NCBI RefSeq assembly: GCF_018860765.1
Contig: NZ_JAHKPV010000019.1
Location: 1-64,000, forward strand
Length of the DNA: 64,000 nt
Direction of reading: 5' to 3'
DNA from: Marinobacter salexigens
GTDB taxonomy: Bacteria; Pseudomonadota; Gammaproteobacteria; Pseudomonadales; Oleiphilaceae
The notes under the pieces: model-generated
The model's input: the letters and a program-made list of their open reading frames with translations, nothing else
Database searches by the model: none
What the model was told of the DNA's origin: nothing
Position numbers and translations under genes: made by a program
Shown here: in pieces, positions 20,294-30,235 of the stretch
How positions within the stretch are numbered: position 1 is the first letter of the stretch
Layout of the letters: every line of letters begins with the position of its first letter

Positions 20294-21385
20294 GTTACGC
20301 ATCCCGATTATATCCGGGTTTCGCACTACACCTTTTTCTGTAACGATCACATCAATCAAGCTCGCTGGCGTCACATCAAATACTGGATTGAACACCGACA
20401 CCTCCTCTGGTGCCAGCGGTATGCCTCTTATCTCACGAACCTCAATGCCATCTCGCTCTTCAATAGGAATATCTGCACCAGACTGCAAATCCATATCCAC
20501 GGTGGTGGAAGGCGCAACAACCATAAACCCAACTTTGTGGTGTCTTGCCAAAACAGCAAGGCTATAAGTGCCAATTTTGTTCGCCACATCGCCGTTGGCG
20601 GTAATCCGGTCGGCACCCACAATAATCCATCGAACCTCGCCCGCGGCAAGAATGGCTGCTGCAGCGCCATCGGCATTCAGCGTTACCGGAATACCATCAC
20701 GCATCAACTCCCAAGCAGTAAGGCGGCTACCCTGGAGCCAAGGCCGGGTCTCATCTGCATACACCTGCTTCAGCAGGTTTTTCTCATGCAGCCGACGAAT
20801 AACACCCAGCGCCGTACCATAGCCACCGGTTGCGAGCGCCCCTGTATTGCAGTGAGTCAGCACCGAAACTTGAGCAGCGCCCTCCGCGCCGGCGGAAAAC
20901 CCCATCGCTTCAAGTGCGTAATCCGCCATGGTTAGGTTTGCCGCAAGATCCTCCTGATGAATGGCAACCGCTTCATTCTCCAATCGCGCCAGCGCTTCAC
21001 TGGGTGTGCCGCAACCGACAAACACTCGCTCCATGCGCTGCAAGGCCCAGAACAAGTTAACGGCTGTCGGCCTCGACGCAGCCAAATCACGGATAGCCTC
21101 TTGTATTTGAGCGCGCCAGTCGCTCGCTGTTGCCTGCCGCGCAGCCAGAGCGACACCATAAGCCGCGCTGATACCAATGGCAGGGGCACCACGAACAACC
21201 ATATCGCGAATGCACTGCGAAACGCCGGATGCGGTCGCCAGCGTTAGCCACTGTTCCTGAGCGGGAAGCAAACGTTGATCCAGTAATTCTAAGCTAGCAC
21301 CAAGCCACCGTAGTGCTACGGTGCCAGTAGATTGCGTGCCAGAAGAAGGCGTGGGTGAAAACTGGGATTCTTTGGAATTATTCAT
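20282..21385 (-). CDS. mtnA: Methylthioribose-1-phosphate isomerase
   Basis: MtnA converts methylthioribose-1-phosphate to methylthioribulose-1-phosphate in methionine salvage. The 367-residue protein has the aIF2B-like fold; the catalytic cysteine lies in [16 protein letters not shown] and the aspartate in [24 protein letters not shown] near residue 60 is also a family signature. The first 20 residues (Ser/Thr-rich) are outside the conserved domain, so the true start could be later. It is divergent from an MTA/SAH deaminase, a sensible partner because both act on methylthioadenosine-derived compounds. The rest of the salvage genes (mtnB, mtnC, mtnD) are not in this window. Confidence 0.94.
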   Translation of the reverse strand: MNNSKESQFSPTPSSGTQSTGTVALRWLGASLELLDQRLLPAQEQWLTLATASGVSQCIRDMVVRGAPAIGISAAYGVALAARQATASDWRAQIQEAIRDLAASRPTAVNLFWALQRMERVFVGCGTPSEALARLENEAVAIHQEDLAANLTMADYALEAMGFSAGAEGAAQVSVLTHCNTGALATGGYGTALGVIRRLHEKNLLKQVYADETRPWLQGSRLTAWELMRDGIPVTLNADGAAAAILAAGEVRWIIVGADRITANGDVANKIGTYSLAVLARHHKVGFMVVAPSTTVDMDLQSGADIPIEERDGIEVREIRGIPLAPEEVSVFNPVFDVTPASLIDVIVTEKGVVRNPDIIGMRNLFG

Positions 21386-21523
21386 CGTCTGGCTCCGCTT
21401 TCATAACGCTGAAAACGGCCAGTATAACGGTTATACTTCCGGGCTACATTTTATCGTCCGGCGGCCTCGTGCTCTGTTTATATGCTCTATAGCATTCGTC
21501 GCCGGCACCGCAAGGCAGGGTTA

Positions 21524-22864
21524 ATGACGGCAGATACTATCACCGCAGCCGATATTCGCATCAATGCTCGCTGGCTGATTCCGATTGAACCATACGGGGT
21601 GGTGCTTGAGCATCAAGCCGTGATCATACAGGGTACCAAGATTGCTGCCGTTATACCTGTGGCGCAAGCAGATCGCGAGTTTCGTACCAGAAAGACTATT
21701 AACCTGCCCCACCATGTGGTTATGCCAGGATTGATCAACATGCATGGCCATGCGGCTATGTCACTGTTTCGCGGCATGGCAGACGACTTACCGCTAATGA
21801 CCTGGTTAAACGATCATATCTGGCCTGCTGAAGGCCGCTTTGTGAGTGAACAATTCATTGCAGACGGCACGCAGCTCGCCATGGCCGAAATGCTGAGAAC
21901 CGGCACGACTACTTTCTCAGACATGTATTTTTTCCCGGAAATTGTCGCCCAAATGGCACATGACACGGGCATGCGTGCGCAAGTTTGCTTTCCTTTGCTG
22001 GACTTCCCAACTGTGTGGGGTTCGGGGCCTGACGAATACCTGAGCAAGGGTGAGGCGCTAATCGATGAGTGGCGAGGCGATGATTACATTATGCCCGCGA
22101 TTGGCCCGCATGCGCCCTACACTGTGTCGGATGGACCGCTAAGCAAGGCTATAGCGCTTTCCGAGAAAACCGGCGCGCGTATTCAGATCCATTTGCATGA
22201 AACCGCATTCGAAGTAGCAGAAGCTACAGAGAACGAAGGTAAACGCCCTATCGAAAGGCTTGCGGAACTTGGTGCTCTTAGTGACCGAACCCAATGCGTT
22301 CACATGACCCAACTTACCGATTCTGACATTGCACTTGTTGCGGGCACAGGCGCGCACATCGTTCACTGCCCGGAGTCCAACTTAAAGCTCGCTAGCGGCT
22401 TATGTCCTACCCACAAGTTAATGGAAAGCGGTGTTAACCTCACCATCGGAACAGACGGTGCCGCCAGCAACAATGATCTGGACCTGTTTGGTGAGACCCG
22501 CACGGCCGCAATGGTCGCGAAAGTGGTTGCCAATGATGCTGCCGCACTTTCAGCCCATCAGGCTTTGAATATGGCTACCCTTAATGGAGCCAAAGCTCTG
22601 GGGCGAGAACATGAGTTGGGATCGCTACTAGCCGGGAAACTCGCCGACATCATCGCCATTGACCTAAGTGATCCATTTATACAGCCAGTTTATGACCCAG
22701 CCTCCCATCTTGTTTATAGCAACCATGGGCGCGCTGTAAGCCATAGCTGGATTAACGGCGTACCTCAAGTACAGGATGGCAAGCTAACGCGTATAGATGT
22801 ACCGGATCTAATGCTTCGTGTTGCAGGCTGGGCGGAAAAAATTCGCAAGCAACAGGCTGACTAA
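21524..22864 (+). CDS. mtaD: 5-methylthioadenosine / S-adenosylhomocysteine deaminase (TRZ/ATZ family)
   Basis: A 446-residue metal-dependent amidohydrolase of the MtaD group, which deaminates methylthioadenosine or S-adenosylhomocysteine to the inosine forms. Zinc-ligand motifs are in order: HGH in [33 protein letters not shown] and the aspartate of [14 protein letters not shown], each in the expected place. The ATG at 21524 is preferred to one at 21482 because the conserved chain starts soon after it. Divergent from mtnA across about 140 bp, which suggests shared control of sulfur-nucleoside recycling. Annotation as a plain TRZ/ATZ hydrolase would also be fair; the substrate is inferred from motif and neighbour. 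Confidence 0.85.
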   Translation: MTADTITAADIRINARWLIPIEPYGVVLEHQAVIIQGTKIAAVIPVAQADREFRTRKTINLPHHVVMPGLINMHGHAAMSLFRGMADDLPLMTWLNDHIWPAEGRFVSEQFIADGTQLAMAEMLRTGTTTFSDMYFFPEIVAQMAHDTGMRAQVCFPLLDFPTVWGSGPDEYLSKGEALIDEWRGDDYIMPAIGPHAPYTVSDGPLSKAIALSEKTGARIQIHLHETAFEVAEATENEGKRPIERLAELGALSDRTQCVHMTQLTDSDIALVAGTGAHIVHCPESNLKLASGLCPTHKLMESGVNLTIGTDGAASNNDLDLFGETRTAAMVAKVVANDAAALSAHQALNMATLNGAKALGREHELGSLLAGKLADIIAIDLSDPFIQPVYDPASHLVYSNHGRAVSHSWINGVPQVQDGKLTRIDVPDLMLRVAGWAEKIRKQQAD

Positions 22865-22899
22865 CCGAGTTTCGACAGATTGACCAGGCAGAAGATAAG

Positions 22900-23616
22900 A
22901 TGACAAACCAGAACGTTGACCGTAACGAAATTGCGAAGTTTGAAGCCCTTGCTAGCCGCTGGTGGGACCCCTCCAGCGAGTTCAAACCGCTACACGATAT
23001 TAACCCCTTGCGCCTTAACTATATTGATGAGCGCGTATCGCTTGCCGGCAAACGAGTAGCAGACATTGGCTGTGGCGGCGGCCTGCTCTCCGAAGGCATG
23101 GCCCTGCGCGGCGCCCATGTAACCGGTATAGATATGGGGGAGGCGCCTTTGGCGGTGGCGCGGTTGCACGGTCTGGAAAGCGGAATCAAGGTGGACTACC
23201 GGCAAATCACCGTTGAAGAACTGGCACGGGACCCCGAGCACGCTGGCCAGTACGATGCCGTTACCTGTCTGGAGATGCTAGAGCATGTGCCCGACCCCGC
23301 CTCGGTTATCAAAGCATGCTCTACCCTACTCAAGCCGGGCGGGCACATGTTTGTATCAACCATTAATCGCAATCCGAAATCTTTTCTGTTTGCGATTGTA
23401 GGTGCCGAATACGTTCTAAACATGCTCCCCAAAGGCACCCACGAATGGAAGAAGTTCATCCGGCCATCTGAAATGTCAGACCACCTGCGCCATGCGGGAC
23501 TGGACGTGCACGAACTCACAGGCATGACCTATAACCCCCTCACCCGCACCTACAAGATTGGCCGTGATGTAGACGTTAACTACCTAATGCACGCCCGGGA
23601 TACTCGTGAAGACTGA
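22900..23616 (+). CDS. ubiG: Ubiquinone biosynthesis O-methyltransferase
   Basis: UbiG performs both O-methylation steps of ubiquinone synthesis using S-adenosylmethionine at the inner membrane. The 238-residue chain opens with the family segment [19 protein letters not shown], has the SAM motif [17 protein letters not shown] and the post-motif VTGID, and the later [11 protein letters not shown] acidic motif. It starts the ubiG-mupP-yciK run known from pseudomonads; its last 11 bp overlap the GTG start of mupP, which indicates an operon. The gene lies 35 bp after mtaD on the same strand, so it may also be read from upstream. Confidence 0.95.
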   Translation: MTNQNVDRNEIAKFEALASRWWDPSSEFKPLHDINPLRLNYIDERVSLAGKRVADIGCGGGLLSEGMALRGAHVTGIDMGEAPLAVARLHGLESGIKVDYRQITVEELARDPEHAGQYDAVTCLEMLEHVPDPASVIKACSTLLKPGGHMFVSTINRNPKSFLFAIVGAEYVLNMLPKGTHEWKKFIRPSEMSDHLRHAGLDVHELTGMTYNPLTRTYKIGRDVDVNYLMHARDTRED

Positions 23617-24268
23617 CCAACCTTCCACCATTCTGTTCGATCTGGATGGCACCTTAATTGATACAGCGCCGGACTTTATCCGCTGCCTAAATGAGATGCG
23701 TCAGCAGCACGGGCTTCCGGCGCTTCCGGCAGACCACATACGCAGGTCCGTTTCCAATGGTGCCCGGGCTATGGTGCGTGTGGGATTTGGGCTAGAGCCA
23801 GACCATCCGGATTATCTTAACAAGCACACAGCGTTTCTAGATTTGTATGAAGCGGGTGTTGCCGTTGAAACCCGGCTTTTTGAAGGTATGGACACACTGC
23901 TCCAATCGCTAGAGCAGCGGGGGATCCCCTGGGGAATTGTTACTAACAAACCGGTACGCTTTGCGGAGCCGCTGGTTCAGGCTCTTGGCTTGGCAGAGCG
24001 TTGCGCATCACTGGTGTGCCCAGACCATGTCACCGACCGTAAACCGCACCCGGAAGCCTTATTTCTCGCCTGTAAACAAATCGGTGTAGATCCAGAGCAT
24101 GCGGTGTATGTGGGCGACCACGAACGTGACATCGAGGCCGGCCGTAATGCGCGCATGAGAACCATTGCGGTCCGCTACGGCTACATTGAAGAACCAGAAA
24201 CCGTTGACCTATGGCAAGCAGACTTTATTGCCGACACCGTGAACCATCTCGCAAAGCTGTTACAATAG
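23606..24268 (+). CDS. mupP: HAD phosphatase, N-acetylmuramic acid 6-phosphate phosphatase MupP
   Basis: A 220-residue HAD-superfamily phosphatase. Motif I is [15 protein letters not shown] with the nucleophile Asp and the general-acid Asp, motif II the threonine of IVTNKP, and motif [15 protein letters not shown]. By sequence alone it could be called phosphoglycolate phosphatase (Gph). The position between ubiG and yciK matches the pseudomonad gene mupP, whose product dephosphorylates MurNAc-6-P in a cell-wall recycling path that bypasses de novo UDP-MurNAc synthesis, so I prefer that name. GTG start at 23606 overlapping ubiG by 11 bp. Cytoplasmic. Confidence 0.86.
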   Translation: MKTDQPSTILFDLDGTLIDTAPDFIRCLNEMRQQHGLPALPADHIRRSVSNGARAMVRVGFGLEPDHPDYLNKHTAFLDLYEAGVAVETRLFEGMDTLLQSLEQRGIPWGIVTNKPVRFAEPLVQALGLAERCASLVCPDHVTDRKPHPEALFLACKQIGVDPEHAVYVGDHERDIEAGRNARMRTIAVRYGYIEEPETVDLWQADFIADTVNHLAKLLQ

Positions 24269-24333
24269 CGTGCTTCTGAAACGGACCATTTTGACAGACT
24301 TTGATAAGCCCCAGTCTGCTACGGAGACAGGTT

Positions 24334-25083
24334 ATGCAAGATTACAAGGCACCCGCTGATCTGCTGAAAGACCGCATCATCATGGTGACCGGCGCGGGCA
24401 GCGGCATTGGCCGTACCGCCGCAAAAACCTATGCCGCCCATGGTGCCACAGTGATTCTTGTAGGCAGAACTGTGGGCAAGTTGGAAACGGTTTATGACGA
24501 GATCGAAGCTGCCGGGCACCCGAAACCTGCCATAGTGCCGATGAATTTCGAAGGCGCTGCGGTAAAGGATTACGAAGAATTGGCCATGACTCTCGAAGAC
24601 AACTTCGGAAAACTCGACGGCCTACTGCACAACGCCGGTATTCTTGGCGACCGAAGCCCGGTGGAAATGTACGATCCGGAAACCTGGAACAAGGTCATGC
24701 AGGTAAACGCCACAGCGCCATTCTTGCTGAGCCGGGCGATGATCCCGCTGCTGCGCTTGTCCGACGCGGCCTCGGTTATCTTCACATCTTCTGGTGTTGG
24801 TCGACAGGCAAGAGCCTACTGGGGCGCCTATGCGGTTTCCAAGTTTGCGGTTGAAGGCCTGAGCCAGCTTCTGGCTGATGAACTGGACGATGAGCGACAT
24901 AACATTCGGGTAAACAGCCTGAATCCAGGCGCCACCAGAACCAACATGCGAGCCCACGCCTACCCGGCAGAAAACCCGCAGCAAAACCCGGCGCCGGAAG
25001 AGTTGATGCCCATTTATCTCTACCTGATGGGTAAAGACAGTGAAGGCGTGAACGGCCAGAAATTGGATGCCCAGCCAAAGTAA
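24334..25083 (+). CDS. yciK: YciK family short-chain oxidoreductase
   Basis: A 249-residue classical SDR of the YciK type. The NAD(P)-binding motif is MVTGAGSGIGRTAAKTYA, the NAG motif HNAGILGD, the catalytic serine in FTSSGVGR and the YxxxK pair in AYAVSKFAVEG. Substrate is not known for the family. The start at 24334 follows CGGAGA and gives the family's usual MQDYKAPADLLKDR opening; a longer ORF from 24301 is not needed. Sits right after mupP, the conserved order in pseudomonads, and shares its stop region (TAATG) with the next gene. Confidence 0.9.
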   Translation: MQDYKAPADLLKDRIIMVTGAGSGIGRTAAKTYAAHGATVILVGRTVGKLETVYDEIEAAGHPKPAIVPMNFEGAAVKDYEELAMTLEDNFGKLDGLLHNAGILGDRSPVEMYDPETWNKVMQVNATAPFLLSRAMIPLLRLSDAASVIFTSSGVGRQARAYWGAYAVSKFAVEGLSQLLADELDDERHNIRVNSLNPGATRTNMRAHAYPAENPQQNPAPEELMPIYLYLMGKDSEGVNGQKLDAQPK

Positions 25084-25316
25084 TGGAACTACTTTTTTAC
25101 ACGACATCCCAATGCCATCTGTGTGAACTGGCAGAAGCCCTGCTAGTGAGCACACCTATGCCCATGCCGATACCGGTGGACGTAGTGGACATCGCACAAT
25201 CTGAAGAGCTTGTAGAGCGCTACGGCACACGAATCCCCGTTCTTCGCCGCAACGACACCGCGGAAGAACTCAACTGGCCATTTACCCGGGAACAGCTACT
25301 TACGTTTCTGCAATGA
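25083..25316 (+). CDS. Glutaredoxin-like small protein (DUF836)
   Basis: A 77-residue thioredoxin-fold protein of the glutaredoxin-like DUF836 family. A CHLC-type redox motif is seen at residues 11-14 ([14 protein letters not shown]), followed by [11 protein letters not shown], where the cis-proline segment of the fold is expected. No glutathione-binding details can be claimed. Its ATG overlaps the yciK TAA by one base, so it is the last member of the ubiG-mupP-yciK run, and yaaA follows after 13 bp. Role is probably in thiol redox, by fold only. Confidence 0.83.
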   Translation: MELLFYTTSQCHLCELAEALLVSTPMPMPIPVDVVDIAQSEELVERYGTRIPVLRRNDTAEELNWPFTREQLLTFLQ

Positions 25317-25329
25317 GGAATTATCTGAC

Positions 25330-26100
25330 ATGTTGATGGTTATCTCACCGGCTAAAACTCTCGATTACGAGAGCCCATTGGCAACGGAAACCTATACCCA
25401 GCCAGACTTTCTGGATGACGCCTGCGAACTGATTGACCAACTCAAAGAGCTGGAGCCCCATCAGGTCAGCAATCTGATGAGCGTCAGCGCCAAACTAGGC
25501 CAGTTGAATGCCGAGCGCTTTCAAAACTGGCACACGCCCTTCTCGCCCGAAAACGCCCGTCAGGCTGTGCTTGCGTTTAAAGGCGATGTTTACACTGGGC
25601 TAGACGCGGAAAGCTTCAGCGAACAAGACTTCAACTTTGCCCAAAAGCACCTGCGCATGCTGTCCGGGCTTTATGGCATTCTCAAACCTCTCGACCTGAT
25701 GCAGCCATACCGTTTGGAGATGGGCACCAAATTCGAGAACAACCGGGGCAAAGATCTTTACGCATTTTGGGGTGACCGCCTCACGCAAGAGATAAACCGT
25801 TTACTAGAAAGCGACGACGAAGTGTTAGTTAATCTGGCTTCGAACGAATACTTCAAAAGTATTAAAAAGAAAGACCTTGAAGGGCAGCTAATTACTCCCC
25901 ACTTCAAGGATTGGAAGAATGGCCAGTACAAGATAATCAGCTTTTACGCTAAGAAAGCCCGAGGCCTAATGTGTCGGTACGCCATCCTGAACCGTATTAC
26001 CAATGTAAACGACCTCAAGGGATTCGACCTTGACGGTTACTATTTCAGCGAAGACCAATCCGATAAAAATAACTGGGTTTTCCTACGGGATGAGCATTAA
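25330..26100 (+). CDS. yaaA: Peroxide stress protein YaaA
   Basis: YaaA (DUF328/UPF0246), 256 residues as in E. coli (258). The family opening [16 protein letters not shown] is present, as is the conserved middle [22 protein letters not shown] and the [10 protein letters not shown] motif. In E. coli YaaA lowers free iron during hydrogen peroxide stress under OxyR control and has a DNA-binding fold; I infer the same class of role here. Start at ATG 25330 with TGAGGA 14 bp before. It sits close behind the glutaredoxin-like gene, so a redox-related grouping is plausible. Confidence 0.94.
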   Translation: MLMVISPAKTLDYESPLATETYTQPDFLDDACELIDQLKELEPHQVSNLMSVSAKLGQLNAERFQNWHTPFSPENARQAVLAFKGDVYTGLDAESFSEQDFNFAQKHLRMLSGLYGILKPLDLMQPYRLEMGTKFENNRGKDLYAFWGDRLTQEINRLLESDDEVLVNLASNEYFKSIKKKDLEGQLITPHFKDWKNGQYKIISFYAKKARGLMCRYAILNRITNVNDLKGFDLDGYYFSEDQSDKNNWVFLRDEH

Positions 26101-26141
26101 ACAGAAGAGACACCTAACCCAGAGTTAAATCGGAGTAAATC

Positions 26142-26342
26142 ATGAATGAAGCAGTATTTTCCCAGATCGCCATGATGGTGCTTCTGACAGGTCTTATTGG
26201 TTGGATGGGTTTTATCGTTTGGGATTTGGCTAAGAAATCACAGGCCGGAAAGTTTGGTACCATCGCCCTGTTTACAGTGCTGGGGGCGGGTGTTTTCGGC
26301 TTTATCGTTAAAACAGTGCTCGTAGAAGTTATCCAAATATGA
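26142..26342 (+). CDS. Small inner-membrane protein, DUF2788 type
   Basis: A 66-residue protein with two predicted membrane helices: about residues 8-28 (MMVLLTGLIGWMGFIVWDL) and 38-62 (GTIALFTVLGAGVFGFIVK), joined by a short basic loop KKSQAGK. It resembles DUF2788 proteins, which are small, two-helix and of unknown function in gammaproteobacteria. A ribosome site CGGAGT precedes the ATG. It lies between yaaA (41 bp) and rdgC (19 bp) on the same strand. Confidence 0.75.
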   Translation: MNEAVFSQIAMMVLLTGLIGWMGFIVWDLAKKSQAGKFGTIALFTVLGAGVFGFIVKTVLVEVIQI

Positions 26343-26361
26343 AAGACAAGGATCAAGCCTG

Positions 26362-27288
26362 ATGTGGTTTCGCAACGCCCGCGTTTTCCGTTTTACCAAG
26401 CCGTTTGATATTTCTTCTGAAGCGCTGGAAGAAAAGCTCAGCGCCGATGCGTTCAAACCCTGTGGCCCACAAGAAACCGCTCGTCAAGGATGGGTTCCGC
26501 CACTGGGCAAACACGGTGAACTACTGGTTCATAGTGCCAATGGCTATCATCTGATTGCCTTGCGCAAAGAAGAGAAAATTCTACCCGGCCCAGTAATAAA
26601 AGATGCGGTTGAAGAAAAAGCCGAAGCCATAGAGCATGAACAAGGCCGCAAAGTTCGCCGCAAAGAAAAGGAAGAAATTAAAGAGCAGGTGATGCTTGAA
26701 ATGCTGCCTCAGGCATTTTCCCGCAACCGTCGCAGCTTTGCGTATCTAGCGCCTAAAGACGGTATTCTAGTGGTTGATGCAGGCTCCGCAAAGCAGGCGG
26801 AGGATATGGCCTCAACGTTACGCAAAAGTCTGGGTTCTCTACCGGTGCGCCCTCCTGTACTGGAGCAATCGCCTATATTCACCTTTACCGGCTGGTTGAA
26901 CGAATCCATTGACCTGCCAAATAGTGTGGTACTTGGGGATGAGTGTGAGCTAAAAGACCCGTCGGAAGATGGCGGCGTGGTCCGTTGTAAAGGGCTGGAT
27001 TTGAAAGCGGATGAAATCCGCAATCACTTGGAAGCCGGGATGGAAGTAACCAAGCTTGCCTTAACCTGGGATGACAATGTGTCATTCGTTCTTGATGAAG
27101 AAATGGGCATTCGCCGACTGAAGTTTGGTGAAACACTTCAAGAGCAGCTCGACGACGTGGATGTGGACGACGCCGTTGCGAAGTTTGACGCAGCCTTCAC
27201 ACTCATGACGCTGGAACTGTCCAAACTGATTCCGGGCTTACTAGAGGCAATGGGCGGCGAAGACCGTTCGGCCATTGTTGAAGAGTAA
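26362..27288 (+). CDS. rdgC: Recombination-associated protein RdgC
   Basis: RdgC, a ring-shaped, non-specific DNA-binding protein that limits RecA function. The 308-residue chain opens with MWFRNARVFRFTKPFDIS, the family signature, with GWVPPLG near residue 50 and a C-terminal VDDAVAKFDAAFTLMTLEL segment. Size matches E. coli RdgC (303). The window also carries recX, another RecA modulator, about 16 kb to the left. The gene ends in a hairpin shared with the convergent acyltransferase gene. Confidence 0.95.
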   Translation: MWFRNARVFRFTKPFDISSEALEEKLSADAFKPCGPQETARQGWVPPLGKHGELLVHSANGYHLIALRKEEKILPGPVIKDAVEEKAEAIEHEQGRKVRRKEKEEIKEQVMLEMLPQAFSRNRRSFAYLAPKDGILVVDAGSAKQAEDMASTLRKSLGSLPVRPPVLEQSPIFTFTGWLNESIDLPNSVVLGDECELKDPSEDGGVVRCKGLDLKADEIRNHLEAGMEVTKLALTWDDNVSFVLDEEMGIRRLKFGETLQEQLDDVDVDDAVAKFDAAFTLMTLELSKLIPGLLEAMGGEDRSAIVEE

Positions 27289-27310
27289 TACCTTTAGCCT
27301 ATGGGTAACG

Positions 27311-27336
27311 CTGGGGCCTTTCTAAGAAGGCCTCAG
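27311..27336. terminator. Shared terminator between rdgC and the Pat-type gene
   Basis: A 10-bp stem (CTGGGGCCTT at 27311-27320 with AAGGCCTCAG at 27327-27336, one G-T pair) with a 6-nt loop lies between two convergent genes and touches the last codons of the minus-strand gene. Either strand could use it; the U-runs are weak. Confidence 0.55.
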
Positions 27337-30077
27337 TGGGCGCTTTTCCCTAACCGCTCTTTCTGCCAGTCATTTTCCGGCTCGTTCAGCACCAGCCGCA
27401 AATCCATAACCTCTTCCTCAACGTTGTATTTCACTTCAAACCCCATGTGCTCCGCCAACTGCAGCATCGGCCGGTTGTCTGCTAGCACATTCCCTACCAT
27501 TTCTACCGTTCCACGGGCGCGGCAGTAATCAATCATCTTCTGCATTAGGGCAACACCAAGCCCCTCGCCCTTCATTTTATCGTGAACCATTACGGCAAAC
27601 TCACACTGGAGGTTGTCTGCATCTGTCCAGGTTCGCACAGTGCCCAGAGTTTCATCCCCTTCCCCGTCTTCTCTTGGCGCGTTGGCGATGAAAACCATTT
27701 CTCGGTCGTAGTCGATCTGTACCATCTGAGCGACATCTTCCCGAGTGAAGTGTTTACGATACTGAAAAAACCGATAGCGAATGGATTCGGGTGACTGAAG
27801 CTCATGGAAGACCCGGTGGGAGGGCTCATCCTCGGCCAGAACCGGGCGGATAATCACCCTTCGACCGGATTTGGGCAACACCAACCATTCCTCAAGTTCT
27901 CTCGGGTAAGGCTGGATAATCGGCTGGCCTCGCGTTTCCGACAGGTTAATGGTCACGTTCACCGCTACAGCACCTTGTTCATTGAACAACAAGGGTGAAA
28001 TCTCCAGCCCCTGAATTTCGGGTATATCAATAACAATCTGGGACAGGGTGACCAAGGTTTCTGCCACCGCGCGGATATCCGACTCCGGCTTCAAGCTGTG
28101 CTCACGAAGCAATTTAAACATATAGGTCCGACGCAGTAGCTCTCTTGCAAGGACCATGTTCAACGGCGGGAGTGCTATCTGGCGATCTGTCATTACATTG
28201 ATATGGGCGCCAGACGCACCGCAAACCACCAAAGGCCCAAACTGGGCATCTCTGGTAATCCCTACACTGAATTCAATACCGCCAATGTGCTGATAGGAGC
28301 GCTGCATGGCAAACCCAAGAAAACCACTGTTCGGGAAGTGCTCCTGATACTCTTCCATCAGAAACTGGCAGGCATCAATAATCGCAGCCTCGCTGCTCAG
28401 CTTCTGAACCTTACCCTTGTAGCGGCGCTGGGCAACCGTCAAGGTAAAAAAAGGGTGACAGGCTTGCTCGTGCACAAGGGTTACGTCCACGGGGCGGCGC
28501 TCTATGGAAAAAGCTTCGAGAACTTCTTCTACGTCTTCGCAATAAATAGTCTCTATGGTATTGATACCATAATCGCAGATCACTTCCCGGGCTTCACGGC
28601 TCGACAAGTGCTTTCGGCCTGAGCGCAACGCATTCATTACCAATCGACGTGGTTTTGTGTAATCCGAGAAATGATCCGTAAACGACTCGGGGGTTTCCGT
28701 CAGCAAGCGCTGGATACGCTGGTGCCGAACATGCTGCATAAAAGCAACAACCGCTTTTTCCGGGTTAAAAAACGAAGGCACCCCGGCGCGATAAAACTCA
28801 TCACGGGCTTCCATGACCGTACTCTGCCCCAGCCAGCAGGTGAAAATATTAAGTCGCGTGCCCTTTGCCGCTTGCACCACGGCATCAGCAATCTGCAAAC
28901 TGTCTTCGGTCAAACTGGGCGCGTACATTACCAGCACGTTGGCCACTTCTGGATCTTTGGCCAGAATCTTGATGGCATTGCCATATAGCTCGGGAGACGC
29001 ATCGTAGTTGAGGTCGATGGGGTTCTTGCGTGTCCAATATGATGGTAGAAGTTCCGCGAGAGACGTAATGCTAGACTCGGACAAATCTGCAAGCTCGCCT
29101 CCCAGATCCGCCAGCCGATCCACTGCTAAAACGCCCGGCCCCACGCCATTGGCTAAAATAGCAAGGGTCTCTCTGCGCAAAGGCCGCATACGGGTAAGTG
29201 TTTCCAGAGCGTCGAACATCTGCCCCAGACCATCAACCCGCAGCACACCGGCACGCTGGAGCATGGCGTCATATATGGGGTCGCTCCGCCTTATGCCATC
29301 CGGTAACTCATGGGGTAGCCACTCAGATTCTGGCACTCTGCCAGATTTAACGGCGATAACTGGTTTAGTTCTAGAGGCCACTCGCACGGCGGACATAAAG
29401 CGACGTGCATTTGGAATATGTTCAATGTGCAGGAGAATAGCTCGGGTTTGGGAGTCTTGGGCGAGGTAATCAATCAGATCGTCATGATCTATGTCCATGC
29501 CGTCGCCGAGGGTGAGAAAATAGGAAAAACCAACCCCCCGTGCAAAGGCCCAATCGATTACTGAACTGGCAATGGTGCCAGACTGGCCCACGAACGCTAC
29601 GCGGCCGGGAAGCACCCCCATGTGCGCATAGGTGGCATTCAAGCTTCTGGCCGGGACCATCAAACCAATGGTGTTGGGACCCAGGACTCTAATGCCCGTT
29701 TCCTTCGCCGCATCTCTCACCGAGTACATCAAAGGCTGGCCGGTTTTACTGTGGGTACGGGACATGCCGCCGGTCATCACGATCGCTGTACGCACGCCCG
29801 CCTCACCCAAGCGCCGGATGGTTTTGGCAACTGTATCAGGTGGCGTACAGACAATGGCTAGGTCTGGCGTAAATTCCATTTTGGAAATATTCTTGACACA
29901 GGGTACGCCATGGACATTTTCGTAACCCCTCTGGTTAACCACCAGAAGCTTGCCCGGATAGCCGCCACTCATCAGGTTTCGCAACACCATACCGCCAAGG
30001 TTGCCCGTCCGCTCCGATGCTCCGACCAACGCAATGGAGTCAGGGTTAAATAGACTTTCCAGATACCGGGTGCTCAC
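27333..30077 (-). CDS. Protein acetyltransferase, ADP-forming acyl-CoA synthetase fused to GNAT (Pat/YfiQ type)
   Basis: A 914-residue fusion of the Pat/PatZ type, which uses acetyl-CoA to acetylate lysines of other proteins such as acetyl-CoA synthetase. In order: a CoA-binding domain (about 1-130, starting IALVGASERTGNLGGMVL), succinyl-CoA ligase-like domains (FVGQSGTIASSVIDWA near 165), an ATP-grasp-like region (about 480-690) and a C-terminal GNAT domain (about 730-880) with the acetyl-CoA loop KGEGLGVALMQKMIDY. The NDP-acyl-CoA ligase part is usually inactive as an enzyme and acts as a sensor in Pat proteins. GTG start with AAGGAGAG upstream. It is divergent, 158 bp apart, from a histone-deacetylase-family gene. 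Confidence 0.9.
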   Translation of the reverse strand: MSTRYLESLFNPDSIALVGASERTGNLGGMVLRNLMSGGYPGKLLVVNQRGYENVHGVPCVKNISKMEFTPDLAIVCTPPDTVAKTIRRLGEAGVRTAIVMTGGMSRTHSKTGQPLMYSVRDAAKETGIRVLGPNTIGLMVPARSLNATYAHMGVLPGRVAFVGQSGTIASSVIDWAFARGVGFSYFLTLGDGMDIDHDDLIDYLAQDSQTRAILLHIEHIPNARRFMSAVRVASRTKPVIAVKSGRVPESEWLPHELPDGIRRSDPIYDAMLQRAGVLRVDGLGQMFDALETLTRMRPLRRETLAILANGVGPGVLAVDRLADLGGELADLSESSITSLAELLPSYWTRKNPIDLNYDASPELYGNAIKILAKDPEVANVLVMYAPSLTEDSLQIADAVVQAAKGTRLNIFTCWLGQSTVMEARDEFYRAGVPSFFNPEKAVVAFMQHVRHQRIQRLLTETPESFTDHFSDYTKPRRLVMNALRSGRKHLSSREAREVICDYGINTIETIYCEDVEEVLEAFSIERRPVDVTLVHEQACHPFFTLTVAQRRYKGKVQKLSSEAAIIDACQFLMEEYQEHFPNSGFLGFAMQRSYQHIGGIEFSVGITRDAQFGPLVVCGASGAHINVMTDRQIALPPLNMVLARELLRRTYMFKLLREHSLKPESDIRAVAETLVTLSQIVIDIPEIQGLEISPLLFNEQGAVAVNVTINLSETRGQPIIQPYPRELEEWLVLPKSGRRVIIRPVLAEDEPSHRVFHELQSPESIRYRFFQYRKHFTREDVAQMVQIDYDREMVFIANAPREDGEGDETLGTVRTWTDADNLQCEFAVMVHDKMKGEGLGVALMQKMIDYCRARGTVEMVGNVLADNRPMLQLAEHMGFEVKYNVEEEVMDLRLVLNEPENDWQKERLGKSAH

Positions 30078-30235
30078 GCTGACTCTCCTTGGGACGTTGT
30101 TTTAGCTATCTTATGCATTGAACAACCAATGTGAAATGCCGATTACCACTATACGACCAAAGAAACTCGGCGCCATCAGATTTTCCCTGATAAGATTGAA
30201 GAAAATACAAGTATAGCCGGGACGTTTCGAGATTT

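Noticed and set aside
23606..24268. Naming the HAD phosphatase gph
   Set aside because: Possible by sequence, but gene order with ubiG and yciK favours mupP.
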